Origin: CAWJMF01 sp963843945
GTDB taxonomy: Bacteria; Vulcanimicrobiota; Vulcanimicrobiia; Vulcanimicrobiales; Vulcanimicrobiaceae
Length of the DNA stretch: 64,000 nucleotides
Assembly: GCA_963843945.1 (NCBI GenBank)
Contig: CAWJMF010000005.1
Coordinates: 62,001-126,000, forward strand
Direction of reading: 5' to 3'
Both the position numbers and the translations under genes were made by a program. Positions 14,791 through 24,681 of this stretch are shown piece after piece. Below the pieces are notes generated by a model that was given only the letters and a program-made list of their open reading frames with translations, was not told where the DNA came from and made no database searches. The first letter of the stretch is position 1, and every line of letters begins with the position of its first letter.

Positions 14791-16512
14791 TTAAGCGCTG
14801 AGTTTCGGCGCGGCTTTTCTTTCACGCACTTCCGCGAGCAGCGTGCGCGCGTGTTCGACCGCGACCGCGGCGGAGCTTCCCGACAGCATGCGCGCCACCT
14901 CGTCGAGGACTTCGGGCTGACGATCCAACCGCACGAGCTCGATCGACGTCGTCGTGCGTCCCTCACGCTTGCGCAGCGCAAAGTGCCGGTCGGCCCACGC
15001 CGCAATTTGGGCGAGGTGCGTGACGCAGACGACTTGGGCGTCGCGCGAGAGGGCACCGAGGCGGAGACCGACCGCGTTCGCGGTCTTCCCGCCGACGCCG
15101 GCGTCGATTTCGTCGAAGACGAGCGCCGAATTCTCGCGGCGCCCCGCAAAAACCACGACGAGCGCGAGCAACACCCGCGAGAGCTCGCCTCCGGAAGCGG
15201 CTTTGTTCAAAGCGCGGAGCGGTTCGCCCGGGTTCGGCGAGAGCGCGAACTCGACGCGTTCGGCGCCGTTCGGCCCGATAGCTTCGAGCGGTTCGAGCGC
15301 GGCCGCGAAGCGAGCCGCGGGCATCGCCAACCCGGCGAGTTCCTTGGCAAGTCGCGTCTCCAAATCGCGCCGAGCCGTTTCGCGCAAAGCACTCAAGGCT
15401 TGCGACTCCGCGCGTAGCGCACGCTGCGCCGCATCGAGTTCGGCGGCGAGCGACGCACGCCGCCCGTCGCGCGCTTCGTAGGACTCGATCGTCGCGGCGA
15501 AAGCGCGTCGCGCTTCGACGACCGCCGCTAGCGAGCCGCCGTACTTCCGCTTGAGCCGTTCGAGCGCATCGAGCCGGCCACCGAGTGCTTCGAGCTCGGC
15601 TGGATCGAAATCGGCGCGATCGAGTTCGCGGGCGAGCGCAAGCGCGACGTCGGCCGTCTCATTTTGCGAAACCGCGAGGCGTTCGGCCAAAGCTGCGAGG
15701 GCCGGATCGAAGCGCGCGACGCTTTGCAGCGCGCCCGCTGCGGCGCCGAGCGCTTCGAGGGCGGCGCTTTCGCCCGAGAGCGCGCTCTGGGCCAGCGCCA
15801 GGGCGCTCGCGATCCGCTCGGCGTTGGCCAGGTAGTCGCGGCGCTCGCGCAACCGCTCTTCCTCGCCTTCGACGGGAGCGGCCGCATCGATTTCGGCGGC
15901 GCCGAATTGGGCGAACTCGAATTCGGCGCGCGCACGCTCGTCGCGTTCGGAAAGACGCTCGAGCTCGGCCGCCAGCGCTTCGACCTGCGCGAACGCCGCC
16001 GCGGTCGCGTCGCGCCGCCCCTCGGCTCCCGCAAAACGGTCGAGCAGGTCGCGCTGATAGGCCGGCGAGAGGAGGCGCTGCTGTTCGTGTTGACCCACCC
16101 GGTCGACCAGGACCTCGCCAAACGCGCGCAGCTGCGCAGCCGTCGCCGGCCGGCCGTTGATGCGCCCCGCGGACTTTCCGCCGGACGTTAGCTCGCGCAG
16201 AAAAATCGCCGGCTCGCCGGATTCGAGTTCGAAGCCTTCGGCGATCATGCGCTCGCGCAGCGCCGGCTCGACGTCGACTTCGAGCGTCACCCGCGCGCGC
16301 GTCGCCCCGCCGCGTACCGCGTCGGGCGAGACCCGGTCCCCGAGCACGAAGGCCAGCGCGCCGAGCAGCATCGTCTTCCCCGAGCCGGTCTCGCCGCTGC
16401 AGACCGTCAAGCCGCCGGAAAACTCGAGCGACGCACGCTCGATCAAACCGAAGTCTTCGATCTCGAGCCGCAGAAGACGCGACGACGCGTCAGAGGTCTT
16501 TGATCGGCGCAT
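14791..16512 (-). CDS. recN: DNA repair protein RecN
   Basis: 573 residues of an SMC-like ATPase. Walker A is GETGSGKT at 40-47, a long charged coiled-coil region fills the middle, the signature motif ASGGELSRVLLAL follows, and Walker B is LVFDEIDAGVGG near 470. RecN acts at double-strand breaks. The only canonical start, ATG 16512, overlaps the end of nadK by 23 bases. The nadK-recN order after tlyA is typical. It converges on pyk with 15 bases between stops. Confidence 0.95.
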   Translation of the reverse strand: MRRSKTSDASSRLLRLEIEDFGLIERASLEFSGGLTVCSGETGSGKTMLLGALAFVLGDRVSPDAVRGGATRARVTLEVDVEPALRERMIAEGFELESGEPAIFLRELTSGGKSAGRINGRPATAAQLRAFGEVLVDRVGQHEQQRLLSPAYQRDLLDRFAGAEGRRDATAAAFAQVEALAAELERLSERDERARAEFEFAQFGAAEIDAAAPVEGEEERLRERRDYLANAERIASALALAQSALSGESAALEALGAAAGALQSVARFDPALAALAERLAVSQNETADVALALARELDRADFDPAELEALGGRLDALERLKRKYGGSLAAVVEARRAFAATIESYEARDGRRASLAAELDAAQRALRAESQALSALRETARRDLETRLAKELAGLAMPAARFAAALEPLEAIGPNGAERVEFALSPNPGEPLRALNKAASGGELSRVLLALVVVFAGRRENSALVFDEIDAGVGGKTANAVGLRLGALSRDAQVVCVTHLAQIAAWADRHFALRKREGRTTTSIELVRLDRQPEVLDEVARMLSGSSAAVAVEHARTLLAEVRERKAAPKLSA

Positions 16513-17359
16513 TCCAGCGCAGCTTGTCCTCGAGCAAAGTAAAGAAGTCGAGCGGCGCGCGCCGCGCGAAACGAACGGGGAAGGGATAGCGGGTCACGGC
16601 GACGCGTTCGCCCGGTTGCAGACGATCGACGGTCCGCCCGTCGCAATCGAAGGCGACGCTTTCGACCTCCGCGTTTGAGACCAGCTCGATCCGCGAGTTG
16701 TCGGATACGACCAGCGGCCGCGAGAACAACGTGTGCGGCAGCAGCGCGATGATACCGAATGCGGCAACGTCGGGCGCGAGAATCGGTCCCCCGGCCGAAA
16801 GGAAGTAGGCCGTCGAACCGGTCGGCGTGGCGACCGCGACGCCGTCGGCCGGAACGCGCGCGGCTTCTTTTCCGTCGACGAAGATGCTGAAGGGCGTCAT
16901 GTGCGAATCGCCGGTGCGCCGCACGACCACGTCGTTGAGCGCCATGCGCTGCGTGCCGCGCAGGTTCGTCGAGAGTGCGCTGCGTTCGTCGATCGACAGC
17001 CCCTCGCGCAGAATGTCGGGCAGCTTCGTGAGGTCTTCCGTCCGTCCGTCCATCTCCGTGAGAAAGCCCAAGCGTCCGGTGTTGATGCCGAAAAGCGGGA
17101 GGCGCAGCGGTGCTGCGATTTGCGCGGCGCGCAGCAGCGTCCCGTCCCCGCCGATCGTCACCAGCACGACGGCGTTCGCGACGCTCGCTCCGTTACTCGC
17201 GAGCTGCAGTTCGCGATCCTGATCCTCACACAGCGCGACCTCGAAACCGGCGGCGCGCATCGAGGCCGCCACGTCGCCGGCCACGCGTCGCGCACTCTCG
17301 CGAACCATGTCGACGTAGAGCGCGACGGTCCCCATCTTCGCGCTGACGGTCTCGATCAC
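16490..17359 (-). CDS. nadK: NAD kinase
   Basis: 289 residues. The ATP-binding GGDGT is at 70-74, NTGRLGFLTE at about 94-103, and the NAD-binding NDVVVRR and TPTGSTAYFLSAGGP motifs are present. It phosphorylates NAD to NADP. The start overlaps tlyA by ATGA, so translation is coupled. Confidence 0.96.
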   Translation of the reverse strand: MIETVSAKMGTVALYVDMVRESARRVAGDVAASMRAAGFEVALCEDQDRELQLASNGASVANAVVLVTIGGDGTLLRAAQIAAPLRLPLFGINTGRLGFLTEMDGRTEDLTKLPDILREGLSIDERSALSTNLRGTQRMALNDVVVRRTGDSHMTPFSIFVDGKEAARVPADGVAVATPTGSTAYFLSAGGPILAPDVAAFGIIALLPHTLFSRPLVVSDNSRIELVSNAEVESVAFDCDGRTVDRLQPGERVAVTRYPFPVRFARRAPLDFFTLLEDKLRWNAPIKDL

Positions 17360-18144
17360 GGAATCCCCTCGTCCTTCGAGGGCGGCGCGACGGCGCGTTC
17401 GATCGCGGCGTCGTCGAATGCCTCACCTTGGCTGCGCACCAGCAGAAAGAATTCGAGGTTGCCGGCGGGACCGCGCAGCGCCGAACGCGTCAGCGCGACC
17501 GGGACGAGGCCGAGCGCGAGCACGCCCGCGCGCATCTCGCGCAAGATCTCGCGATGCACCGCCGGGTCGCGCACCACGCCGCCGCCGCCGAGCCGTTCGC
17601 GGCCGGCTTCAAACTGCGGCTTGACGAGCGGCAGCAGCACGCCGCCGGGCGCCAAGAACTCGCGCGCGCGCGCGATCAAACTGAGCACCGAGATGAAGGA
17701 CGCGTCGATGACGACGAGGTCGAATTCGGCGCCGAACGTAGCGGGTGCGAGGGTCCGGAAGTTCGTGCGCTCGAGCGCGCGCACGCGCGGATCGTCGCGC
17801 AGCGACAGCGCGAGCTGCCCGTAGCCGACGTCGAGCGCGACGACGCTCGCGGCACCGTGCGCGAGCAGGCAATCCGTGAAACCGCCGGTCGAGGCGCCGA
17901 CGTCGAGCGCGCGCGCACCGTGCACGTCGAGCGCGAACGCGGCTAGGGCGCCCTCCAGCTTCTCTCCGCCGCGGCTGACGTACGGCCGCGGGCGCTCGAC
18001 GGCAATCGCTGCGGTCGGCCGAATCGACGTACCGGGTTTGGTCAGCGGACGCCCGTCCACGCGAACGCGCCCCGCGATGATCAACGACCGCGCGCGCGAG
18101 CGGGTGACGCCCGTGCGTTCCGCGACCGCTTCGTCCAGCCGCAC
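17356..18144 (-). CDS. tlyA: TlyA-family rRNA 2'-O-methyltransferase / hemolysin-like
   Basis: 262 residues from GTG 18144. An N-terminal S4 RNA-binding domain (RLDEAVAERTGVTRSRARSLI) is followed by an FtsJ-like Rossmann methyltransferase with SAM motif LDVGASTGGFTDCLL and a later K-P-Q-F-E-A-G motif. TlyA methylates 16S/23S rRNA ribose. The frame is open upstream to 18282, but that sequence overlaps xseB and is not homologous. No good Shine-Dalgarno is visible, and translation may be coupled to xseB, which ends about 20 bases upstream. Confidence 0.93.
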   Translation of the reverse strand: MRLDEAVAERTGVTRSRARSLIIAGRVRVDGRPLTKPGTSIRPTAAIAVERPRPYVSRGGEKLEGALAAFALDVHGARALDVGASTGGFTDCLLAHGAASVVALDVGYGQLALSLRDDPRVRALERTNFRTLAPATFGAEFDLVVIDASFISVLSLIARAREFLAPGGVLLPLVKPQFEAGRERLGGGGVVRDPAVHREILREMRAGVLALGLVPVALTRSALRGPAGNLEFFLLVRSQGEAFDDAAIERAVAPPSKDEGIP

Positions 18145-18164
18145 CGCGCCGCGAGCGCTCGCGC

Positions 18165-18419
18165 TCAGAAGGGCAGCCCGTCGTCGACGGCTCGCGCCGG
18201 CGGCGCTCCGCCGGCCGCGGAAGCTTCCCCGTTGGTGGCGGCTTCGATCGAGGCTTGCGCCGCCTTGAGCAGCTTCTCGCACTTGACCGCGAGTTCGCGT
18301 CCCTCACGAAAGAGGGCGACCGACTCGTCGAGACTCGGATTCTCTTTCTCGAGTTTCGTGACGATTTGGTCGAGCCGCTCCAGCGATTTCTCGAATTCGC
18401 CCGAGGCGTTAGTTGCCAT
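18165..18419 (-). CDS. xseB: Exodeoxyribonuclease VII small subunit
   Basis: 84 residues from ATG 18419. The FEKSLERLDQIVTKLEKE-N-PSLDESVALFREG helical motif defines XseB, and the C-terminal tail is Ala/Pro-rich. It assembles with XseA to degrade single-stranded DNA. It overlaps the xseA end by 11 bases. Confidence 0.93.
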   Translation of the reverse strand: MATNASGEFEKSLERLDQIVTKLEKENPSLDESVALFREGRELAVKCEKLLKAAQASIEAATNGEASAAGGAPPARAVDDGLPF

Positions 18420-19824
18420 GTGTTTCCTTCGCTTCGACGCGTGCCGACAACGTTCCGCGAGCGACGCGCGCCGCGATCCGCGACCCGATCGGAACCGCTG
18501 CCGGGTCCCTGACGATCGCTCCGTCCAGCGTGACGATGGCATAGCCTTTTTGCAGAATCGTTTCCGGATCGCTGCCGAGCAACCGCGTCTGTAAGAGCGA
18601 CCAGCGGCCCTTGGCCCGCTCGAGGATCGCGCGCGCGGCCGGCGCCAAGCGCGACGCGCTCTCGTCGAAGCTCGCTTTTGCCAGCGCACGACGCGCGTTC
18701 GCAGCCGTGTGGAGGCGCGAGCCGAGCTGATCCAGCAGGCGCGCGCGCTCGGCCAAGCGCAGCGACGGATCGAAGCGCCGCAAGCGTTGCTCGAGCTCCG
18801 CGAGCCGCTCGCGCCGCCGCTGCACGAAGCGTCCCGTTTCGCCGTCGAGGCCCGAGCGGATGGCTTCGAGCCGCTGAAACTGCGGCAGGAGCACGGCGCC
18901 CGGTTGGCTCAGGCGCGAGCGCACCAGCGCCGATTCGAGGCGGCTCGACTGGCGCGCGACGAGCGCTTCGGTGCTGCGCCGCGTGCGGTCGAAGGCGGCG
19001 CCGACCCGTTCGCGGAGACGGGCGGTCTCGGGCCCGATCAACTCGACGGCGCGCGAGGGGGTCGCCGCGTACACATCGGCGGCGAGATCGCTCAACTGCT
19101 GATCGATGTTGTGGCCGATCGCCGAAACGACCGGATGGCGCGCCGCGGCGACGGCGCGCACGATGCCTTCATCGCTGAAAACGAACAGGTCCTCGAACGA
19201 GCCGCCGCCGCGGGTAAGCACGATCGCATCGACGTCGAGCCGCGAAGCGCGGGCGAGCGCGCCGGCGACCTCGGAGGGCGCGCGCGGACCCTGCATCGTC
19301 GCTTCGCACCACACGACGCCGACGTGAGGCCGGCTCGCGCGCAGCAAGTTGACGAAATCGCCCGCGCCCGCCGCGCCCTTGGAAGAAACGAGCGCGATGC
19401 GGAACGGGTAGGGCGGAAGCTTGCGCTTTCGTTCGGCGTCGAACAGCCCCTCGGCGGCAAATTTCTTCTTGCGCTGTTCGAAAAGGGCATGCACGTCGCC
19501 GACTCCGGCGATCTCGACCTGATCGACGACGACTTGGATCAAACTCTTATACGTCGTGACCGTACCGCCGACGATCACCACGGCACCGGCCGCAAAGGCC
19601 GGGAATCGGAAGTTATCTTTCGAGAACGAGACGCACTTCACGAGCGCCTCGCCTTCCTTGAGATCGAAGTACATCGTATTCCCGCGCACGAAGCCCTTGT
19701 AGTTGGTGACTTCGCCGCGAACGCGCACGCGCCGCAGCACGTCGTCGCTCGCGATTTTCGCGCGCAGGTATTCGCTCAGCGTCGCGACGGTGAACTCGGT
19801 GCCGGCCGAGCGCGCGCCGAGCAT
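18409..19824 (-). CDS. xseA: Exodeoxyribonuclease VII large subunit
   Basis: 471 residues from ATG 19824, which shares a base with the PBP1A stop (TGATG). It has an OB-fold N-terminal domain (VRGEVTNYKGFVRGNTMYFDLK), the catalytic core (VVSSKGAAGAGDF, ILTRGGGSFEDLFVFSDE, SAIGHNID) and a long helical C-terminus. The frame remains open upstream inside PBP1A, but that part is not homologous. Confidence 0.95.
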   Translation of the reverse strand: MLGARSAGTEFTVATLSEYLRAKIASDDVLRRVRVRGEVTNYKGFVRGNTMYFDLKEGEALVKCVSFSKDNFRFPAFAAGAVVIVGGTVTTYKSLIQVVVDQVEIAGVGDVHALFEQRKKKFAAEGLFDAERKRKLPPYPFRIALVSSKGAAGAGDFVNLLRASRPHVGVVWCEATMQGPRAPSEVAGALARASRLDVDAIVLTRGGGSFEDLFVFSDEGIVRAVAAARHPVVSAIGHNIDQQLSDLAADVYAATPSRAVELIGPETARLRERVGAAFDRTRRSTEALVARQSSRLESALVRSRLSQPGAVLLPQFQRLEAIRSGLDGETGRFVQRRRERLAELEQRLRRFDPSLRLAERARLLDQLGSRLHTAANARRALAKASFDESASRLAPAARAILERAKGRWSLLQTRLLGSDPETILQKGYAIVTLDGAIVRDPAAVPIGSRIAARVARGTLSARVEAKETHGN

Positions 19825-21988
19825 CAGCGGACTTCCGGGTCTTCGTGCACGTCGTCGGTGTCCGTCGGCTGCGGCACGGAAGCCGGCGTCTCGTCGACGG
19901 TGGCGGGCGCGAGCGTCGCGGCCGGAGCGCTGGTGACGTTCGCTGCCGCGCGCGGCGCCGGCGGGAAAGCGGCCGGTGCGTCGAACGCGTTGGCTCGATG
20001 CGGATCGTACACGCTCGGGCTCGCGCACGAACCCGTCTGCGTTCCGCTCAAGAAGTACTCGAACTTCTTCGGCGCGCCGCAGTACGGCTGTTTCACCACC
20101 TCGGCGCCGGGCAACACGAAGTCGTGCTTGGGCGTATGAGCGAGCGCGGCTTTCATGAAGCGCGCCCAGGTACGGGCCGGAACGTTCCCGCCGTACGATT
20201 CGTTCATGCGCGAGTAGTCGTCGTTGCCGAGCCAGACGGCCGTCACCAAATCCGGCGTGAAGCCGACGAACCAGGCGTCACGGAAGTTTGTGGTCGTTCC
20301 GGTTTTGCCGGCGGCGGGGCGACCGATGTCCGCGTTGGGATATCCCGTGCCTTCTTTGATGACGCCTTCGAGCATCGTAGTCATCACGTAGGCCGTTCCC
20401 GCGCTCGTCACTTCGGTTTCCGAGGGAAAGCGGTTGTCGAGGATCGTGGCCCCGAGCGCGTCCTTGACCGTCCGAATCGACGACGGATCGATGTGGACGC
20501 CTTGATTCGCGATCGTGGCATAACCCGCAGCCTGATCGACCACCGAAACGCCGGAGCTCCCCAGCGCGAGCGAGAGGACCGGATCGAGCTTGGCCTTGAC
20601 GCCCATGCGGTGCGCGTATTCGATGACGCGGTCGATCCCGAGCTGCTGCGCGAGGCGCACCGCCACGACGTTGCGCGATTGAGCCAGCGCGTAGCGCAGC
20701 GTCACCGGTCCCAAAAAGCGGTCGTCGTCGTCCATCGGCGACCACGTCGTGCCGTCGCCCATCGGATAGCTGATGGGCGAATCGTCGACGAGCGACGTGG
20801 CCGGCATGCCGCCGTCGATCGCCGCCGTGTAAACGTAAGCTTTGAACGACGAGCCCGGCTGACGCAGCGCCTGCCAGGCGCGGTTGAACTGATTATCGAG
20901 CCGGAACCCTCCGGCGCCGCCGACCATCGCCAAGATCTCGCCCGTCGACGGCCGGATCGCAACGAGCGCCGCTTGATGCGCGCCGATGCCTTCCGCCTTG
21001 GCGCGGCTAACGCCCCAGTCGACGGCCTCCTGCGCTTCGCGCTGGAGCTTCGGATCGAGCGTCGTGTCGACTTCGTAGCCGCCCTCGTAGACCGCTTGCT
21101 TCCCGAACGTCTGCTCGAGCTGCGCGATCACGTACGTCGTGAAGTACGGGTACGCGAACGATTGCAGTCCCGTCGCGCGCTCGCCGATGAGTCCAAGCGG
21201 CGCCAGCTGAGCGTCCGCGGCTTGCGCCGCGGTGATGTAGCCGGCCGAGGCCATGCGCTCGAGCACGTGCCGCTGCCGCGCCTGGGCGCGCGCGAGGTTC
21301 ACGTAAGGCGAATAATCCGACGGTGCCGCGGGGAGACCGGCGAGCATTGCGGCCTGCGCGAGCGAGAGGCGCGAAACGTCTTCGCCGAAATACGTATGCG
21401 CCGCGGCTTGGATTCCGTACGCTCCCGAACCGAAGTAGATCAGGTTGAGGTAGCGCTCGAGGATCTCGTCCTTCGTATAGTATCGCTCGATCTCCATCGC
21501 CAGCAGCGCTTCTTGCACTTTTCGCGAGATCGAAACTTCATTGGAAAGAAACAGCTTGCGCGCGAGCTGCTGCGTGATCGTCGAGGCGCCCTGAAACTCT
21601 TCGTGGCGGTAGTCGGCAATTGCGGCCCGCAGGATGCCGAAGACGTCGACGCCGTGATGCGTGTAGAAGTGCTGGTCCTCGGTCGCAATGAACGCGTTGC
21701 GGACCTGTTGGGGAATGCCCGCAATCGGGACCCACGTCGCGATTCTGCCGGATAGAGGTTGGCCAGCAGCGTGCCGTCGCGGGCGTAGACGTGCGTCGAA
21801 CGCGAGGGCTGAAAGTCCGCCATCTTGCTGATGTCGGGCAGGTGCTGCGAATACGAATAGATGATGCCCGCCACCGTCCCGGCGACGAACAGCACGAGCA
21901 GGAAGACTGCCGCGAGCGTCCCCCACACGATCCGTCCGAAGAGGCTCATCCGCCGGCGACGGCGCCGCCGGACCGCAATCGCGCTCAT
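19824..21988 (-). CDS. Class A penicillin-binding protein PBP1A (frameshifted as assembled)
   Basis: A bifunctional peptidoglycan synthase. A poly-Arg cytoplasmic tail and one transmembrane helix begin at ATG 21988, which overlaps the nusB stop as ATGA. The GT51 domain (ATEDQHFYTHHGVD, QGASTITQQLARK) is followed by the transpeptidase with SxxK in PGSSFK, SRN and KTGT. A Pro/Ala-rich tail ends it. Residues up to DGTLLANLYPAE are in one frame and TWVPIAGIPQQ onwards in another; one base is missing around 21740-21745. Both halves are fully conserved, so either an assembly indel or a very recent mutation is likely. Confidence 0.92.
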
Positions 21989-22377
21989 TCGGTGCGGCTC
22001 GCGTTCGAGAGCACGCCGTTTACGAAGCGCCCCGAATCCTCGGTCGAGAACTTCTTGGCGAGCTCGACCGCCTCGTTGATCACGACGGCCTTCGGCGTTT
22101 CGGGGTGATGGCGCAATTCGAAGACACCCATGCGCAGCAGCAAGCGGTCTACGGTCGGCAGCCGCTCGAGCGTCCAGCCCTCGAGCAGCGGCGCGATGAA
22201 CGAATCGGTTTGCTCGGCATGTTCGAGCGTTCCGAAGACGAGCTCCTTGACGAAGGCGCGATCGCCGGCGTCGCCGCCCGCCAAGTTGTGCTCGAGCGCA
22301 TCGCTCGGATCTTGCTTGCCCACCTCCACGCTGAATAGCGTCTGCAATGCGAGCTCGCGCGCAAAGCGGCGCGTCAC
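21985..22377 (-). CDS. nusB: Transcription antitermination factor NusB
   Basis: 130 residues from GTG 22377, which overlaps the accC stop as GTGA. The all-helical NusB fold is recognisable from RRFARELALQTLFSVEV, D-R-L-L-L-R-M-G-V-F-E-L and the conserved A-V-V-I-N-E-A-V-E-L-A-K-K-F-S. It joins the NusA/NusE antitermination complex on rRNA operons. Its place after accB-accC is common. Confidence 0.94.
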   Translation of the reverse strand: MTRRFARELALQTLFSVEVGKQDPSDALEHNLAGGDAGDRAFVKELVFGTLEHAEQTDSFIAPLLEGWTLERLPTVDRLLLRMGVFELRHHPETPKAVVINEAVELAKKFSTEDSGRFVNGVLSNASRTE

Positions 22378-23738
22378 GATCCGGCCGGAGCGCCTGCCGC
22401 GAGCAGCGAGGGCAAGAAGTCGATCGAGACTCCGCCCGCGCGGAAGCGCTCGTCGTTCATGATCCGGCGGCACATCTCGACGGTTGTATTTACGCCGCCG
22501 ACGATCGTTTCGCCGAGTGCGGCATCCATCCGCGCGATGGCCCCTTCGCGCGTGTCCGCGTGGACGATGACCTTCGCCAGCAGCGAGTCGTAGTACGGCG
22601 GAATCGAAAGGCCGGCGTACACGTGCGAGTCGACGCGCACCCCGAAACCGCCCGGCAAAGCGACCTCGCCCAGCGTTCCGGCCGCCGGCGCGAAGCCCGC
22701 CTCGGCTTCCTCGGCGTTGATGCGACACTCGATGGCGTGTCCGCGCGCCAGCAAGTCGCGCTGCGTGAAACCCAGCGGTTCGCCGGCGGCGATGCGGATC
22801 TGCGCGGCGACGAGGTCGACGCCGTAGAGCATTTCGGTAACCGGGTGCTCGACTTGGATGCGCGTGTTCATCTCCATGAAGTAGACGTCTCGATCCGAGA
22901 GGAGGAACTCGAGCGTCCCGGCGTTCGTGTAGCCGACCGTCCGCGCGGCCGTCACCGCGATCTCGTGCAAACGTTCGCGCACGCCCTCGGGGAGCGCCGG
23001 CGCCGGCGACTCTTCGACCAGCTTCTGATGCGAAGGTTTCTGCACGGAGCAGTCGCGCTCGCCGACGTGAACGATATTCCCGAAGGAGTCGCCTAAGACT
23101 TGTACTTCGAGGTGCCGCGGCCGCAAGATCAGTTTTTCCATGTAGAGCCGGCCGTCTTTGAAATTCGCTTCGGCCTCGGCCTGAGCGGTCGCAAAAGCGT
23201 GTTCGAGCTCGGCGGCCGAATTGACCGCGCGCATCCCTTTGCCGCCACCGCCCGCGACCGCCTTGAGCATCACGGGATAGCCGAGCTCTTTTGCCGCCGC
23301 GAGCGCGGCGGCAATGGAACCGAGCACGTCGCTGCCGGGCGTCGTCGGAACGCCGCCCGCCTGCATGATGGCCTTGGCTTGCGCTTTGTCGCCCATCTGC
23401 TTGATGACCGTCGCGCTCGGCCCGATGAATGCCAGACCGTGATCGCTGCAGATTTCGGCAAAGCGCGCGTTCTCCGCCAGAAACCCGTAGCCCGGGTGGA
23501 CCGCGTCCGCGCCGCTGATGAGTGCCGCCGAAATGATGTTCGGGATATTGAGGTAGGAACGCGCCACCGGTCCCGGCCCGACGCAATACGCTTCGTCGGC
23601 GTAGCGCACGTGCAGCGAAGCGCGGTCGGCGTCGGAGAAGATCGCGACCGTCTCGATGCCGAGTTCGTGAGCCGCGCGATTCACGCGAACGGCGATCTCG
23701 CCGCGATTGGCGATCAAAATTTTCTTGAAGCGCGGCAC
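22374..23738 (-). CDS. accC: Biotin carboxylase subunit of acetyl-CoA carboxylase
   Basis: 454 residues with the ATP-grasp fold: HPGYGFLAENA, GGGGKGMR, GERDCSVQ ... QKLVEESPAP, and EMNTRIQVEHPVTE. It carboxylates biotin on AccB using bicarbonate and ATP, the first step of fatty acid synthesis. It follows directly after the accB-like gene. The catalytic residues look complete, which makes the defect in the neighbouring carrier more striking. Confidence 0.95.
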   Translation of the reverse strand: MPRFKKILIANRGEIAVRVNRAAHELGIETVAIFSDADRASLHVRYADEAYCVGPGPVARSYLNIPNIISAALISGADAVHPGYGFLAENARFAEICSDHGLAFIGPSATVIKQMGDKAQAKAIMQAGGVPTTPGSDVLGSIAAALAAAKELGYPVMLKAVAGGGGKGMRAVNSAAELEHAFATAQAEAEANFKDGRLYMEKLILRPRHLEVQVLGDSFGNIVHVGERDCSVQKPSHQKLVEESPAPALPEGVRERLHEIAVTAARTVGYTNAGTLEFLLSDRDVYFMEMNTRIQVEHPVTEMLYGVDLVAAQIRIAAGEPLGFTQRDLLARGHAIECRINAEEAEAGFAPAAGTLGEVALPGGFGVRVDSHVYAGLSIPPYYDSLLAKVIVHADTREGAIARMDAALGETIVGGVNTTVEMCRRIMNDERFRAGGVSIDFLPSLLAAGAPAGS

Positions 23739-23739
23739 G

Positions 23740-24177
23740 CTATTCCTCGATGGCGAACAGCGCTTGACCGAATTCGACCGCCTCGCCGTCGTTCACGTAG
23801 ACGGCGGCGACGCGACCCGGACCTTTCGCGCGAACCGGATTGCGGATCCCAAGGGACTCGACGTAGGCAAGCTCGCGGGCACCGCTCAGCACCGTGCCCT
23901 CGCTGACCGATGGCCGTGCGAAGCGCAAGATGCCGACGAACTCCGCCTTCAAGACGGTCTGAGGGCGGGACTCAGTCCCATTGCTCACGCCGTTGCCCGA
24001 GTGCCCGTTGACCGCCAAGCTCGCCTCCGCCACGCCGGCCGGCGGAGCGGCCGCCCGCGGCGTGCGCCGCACCTCGATCGCCACCTCGTCGTCCTCAACG
24101 CGAAAGCGCGCGAGCCCGCTGCTCGCACAAAACTCCGCGGCCTCTCGGACGCGCTCGAGCGTCTTGTCCCAATCCAC
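23740..24177 (-). CDS. AccB-like biotinyl-domain protein lacking the biotinylation lysine
   Basis: 145 residues organised like BCCP: a short helical N-terminus (MDWDKTLERVREAAEFC), an Ala/Pro/Gly linker and a C-terminal biotinyl-lipoyl-type barrel ending N-D-G-E-A-V-E-F-G-Q-A-L-F-A-I. Where BCCP has the E-A-M-K-M thumb with the biotin-accepting lysine, this protein reads E-S-L-G-I (about 23845-23870). The lysine is therefore replaced by glycine. It cannot carry biotin as read. Plant BADC proteins are known carriers without the lysine that regulate the carboxylase; a similar role is an inference. No second accB is in the window. Confidence 0.82.
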   Translation of the reverse strand: MDWDKTLERVREAAEFCASSGLARFRVEDDEVAIEVRRTPRAAAPPAGVAEASLAVNGHSGNGVSNGTESRPQTVLKAEFVGILRFARPSVSEGTVLSGARELAYVESLGIRNPVRAKGPGRVAAVYVNDGEAVEFGQALFAIEE

Positions 24178-24198
24178 GCTGGCTCGCCTTCGAGGAGC

Positions 24199-24681
24199 CT
24201 AAGTACCTATCCGCTCCAGCCCCGCGCGGACCGCCGCCGGCAAGGCCGCAAAGGCCGGCGCGAAGCCCGCATCGATTTCCGCTAACGGCCCCAAGGCAAA
24301 CGCCCGCTCGAAAAGCCGCTCGTGCGGCACGACCAAACCCTCCTCGCGAACGGTCAGCCCCCCGTACGTCAAGATATCGAGATCGATCACGCGCGGCCCC
24401 CACCGAACCGTCTCCGTCCGCCCAAGCGCCCGCTCGATCGCCTTCAGCCCCGCAAGCAGCTCCCGCGCCGTAAGCCGCGTCTCGAGCAGCGCGGCCGCAT
24501 TCACGAACGCCGGCTGCTCGCGCACCCCCCACGGCTCGCTCCGATACAGCGATGACCGGGCAACTACCACACCGAGATCCGCCAGCGCCTCAATCGCCCG
24601 CTCCACATTCGCGACCGGATCGCCAAGATTCGACCCAAGCCCAATTCCCGCGCGAACGGTCTCGCCTGGACTACCTGGCAC
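24199..24681 (-). CDS. folK: 2-amino-4-hydroxy-6-hydroxymethyldihydropteridine pyrophosphokinase
   Basis: 160 residues with the HPPK signature: GLGSNLGDP near the start, SEPWGV, NAAALLETRL and RWGPRVIDLDIL. It transfers pyrophosphate from ATP to the pterin in folate synthesis. It overlaps the end of folB by 11 bases and precedes accB on the same strand. Confidence 0.95.
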   Translation of the reverse strand: MPGSPGETVRAGIGLGSNLGDPVANVERAIEALADLGVVVARSSLYRSEPWGVREQPAFVNAAALLETRLTARELLAGLKAIERALGRTETVRWGPRVIDLDILTYGGLTVREEGLVVPHERLFERAFALGPLAEIDAGFAPAFAALPAAVRAGLERIGT

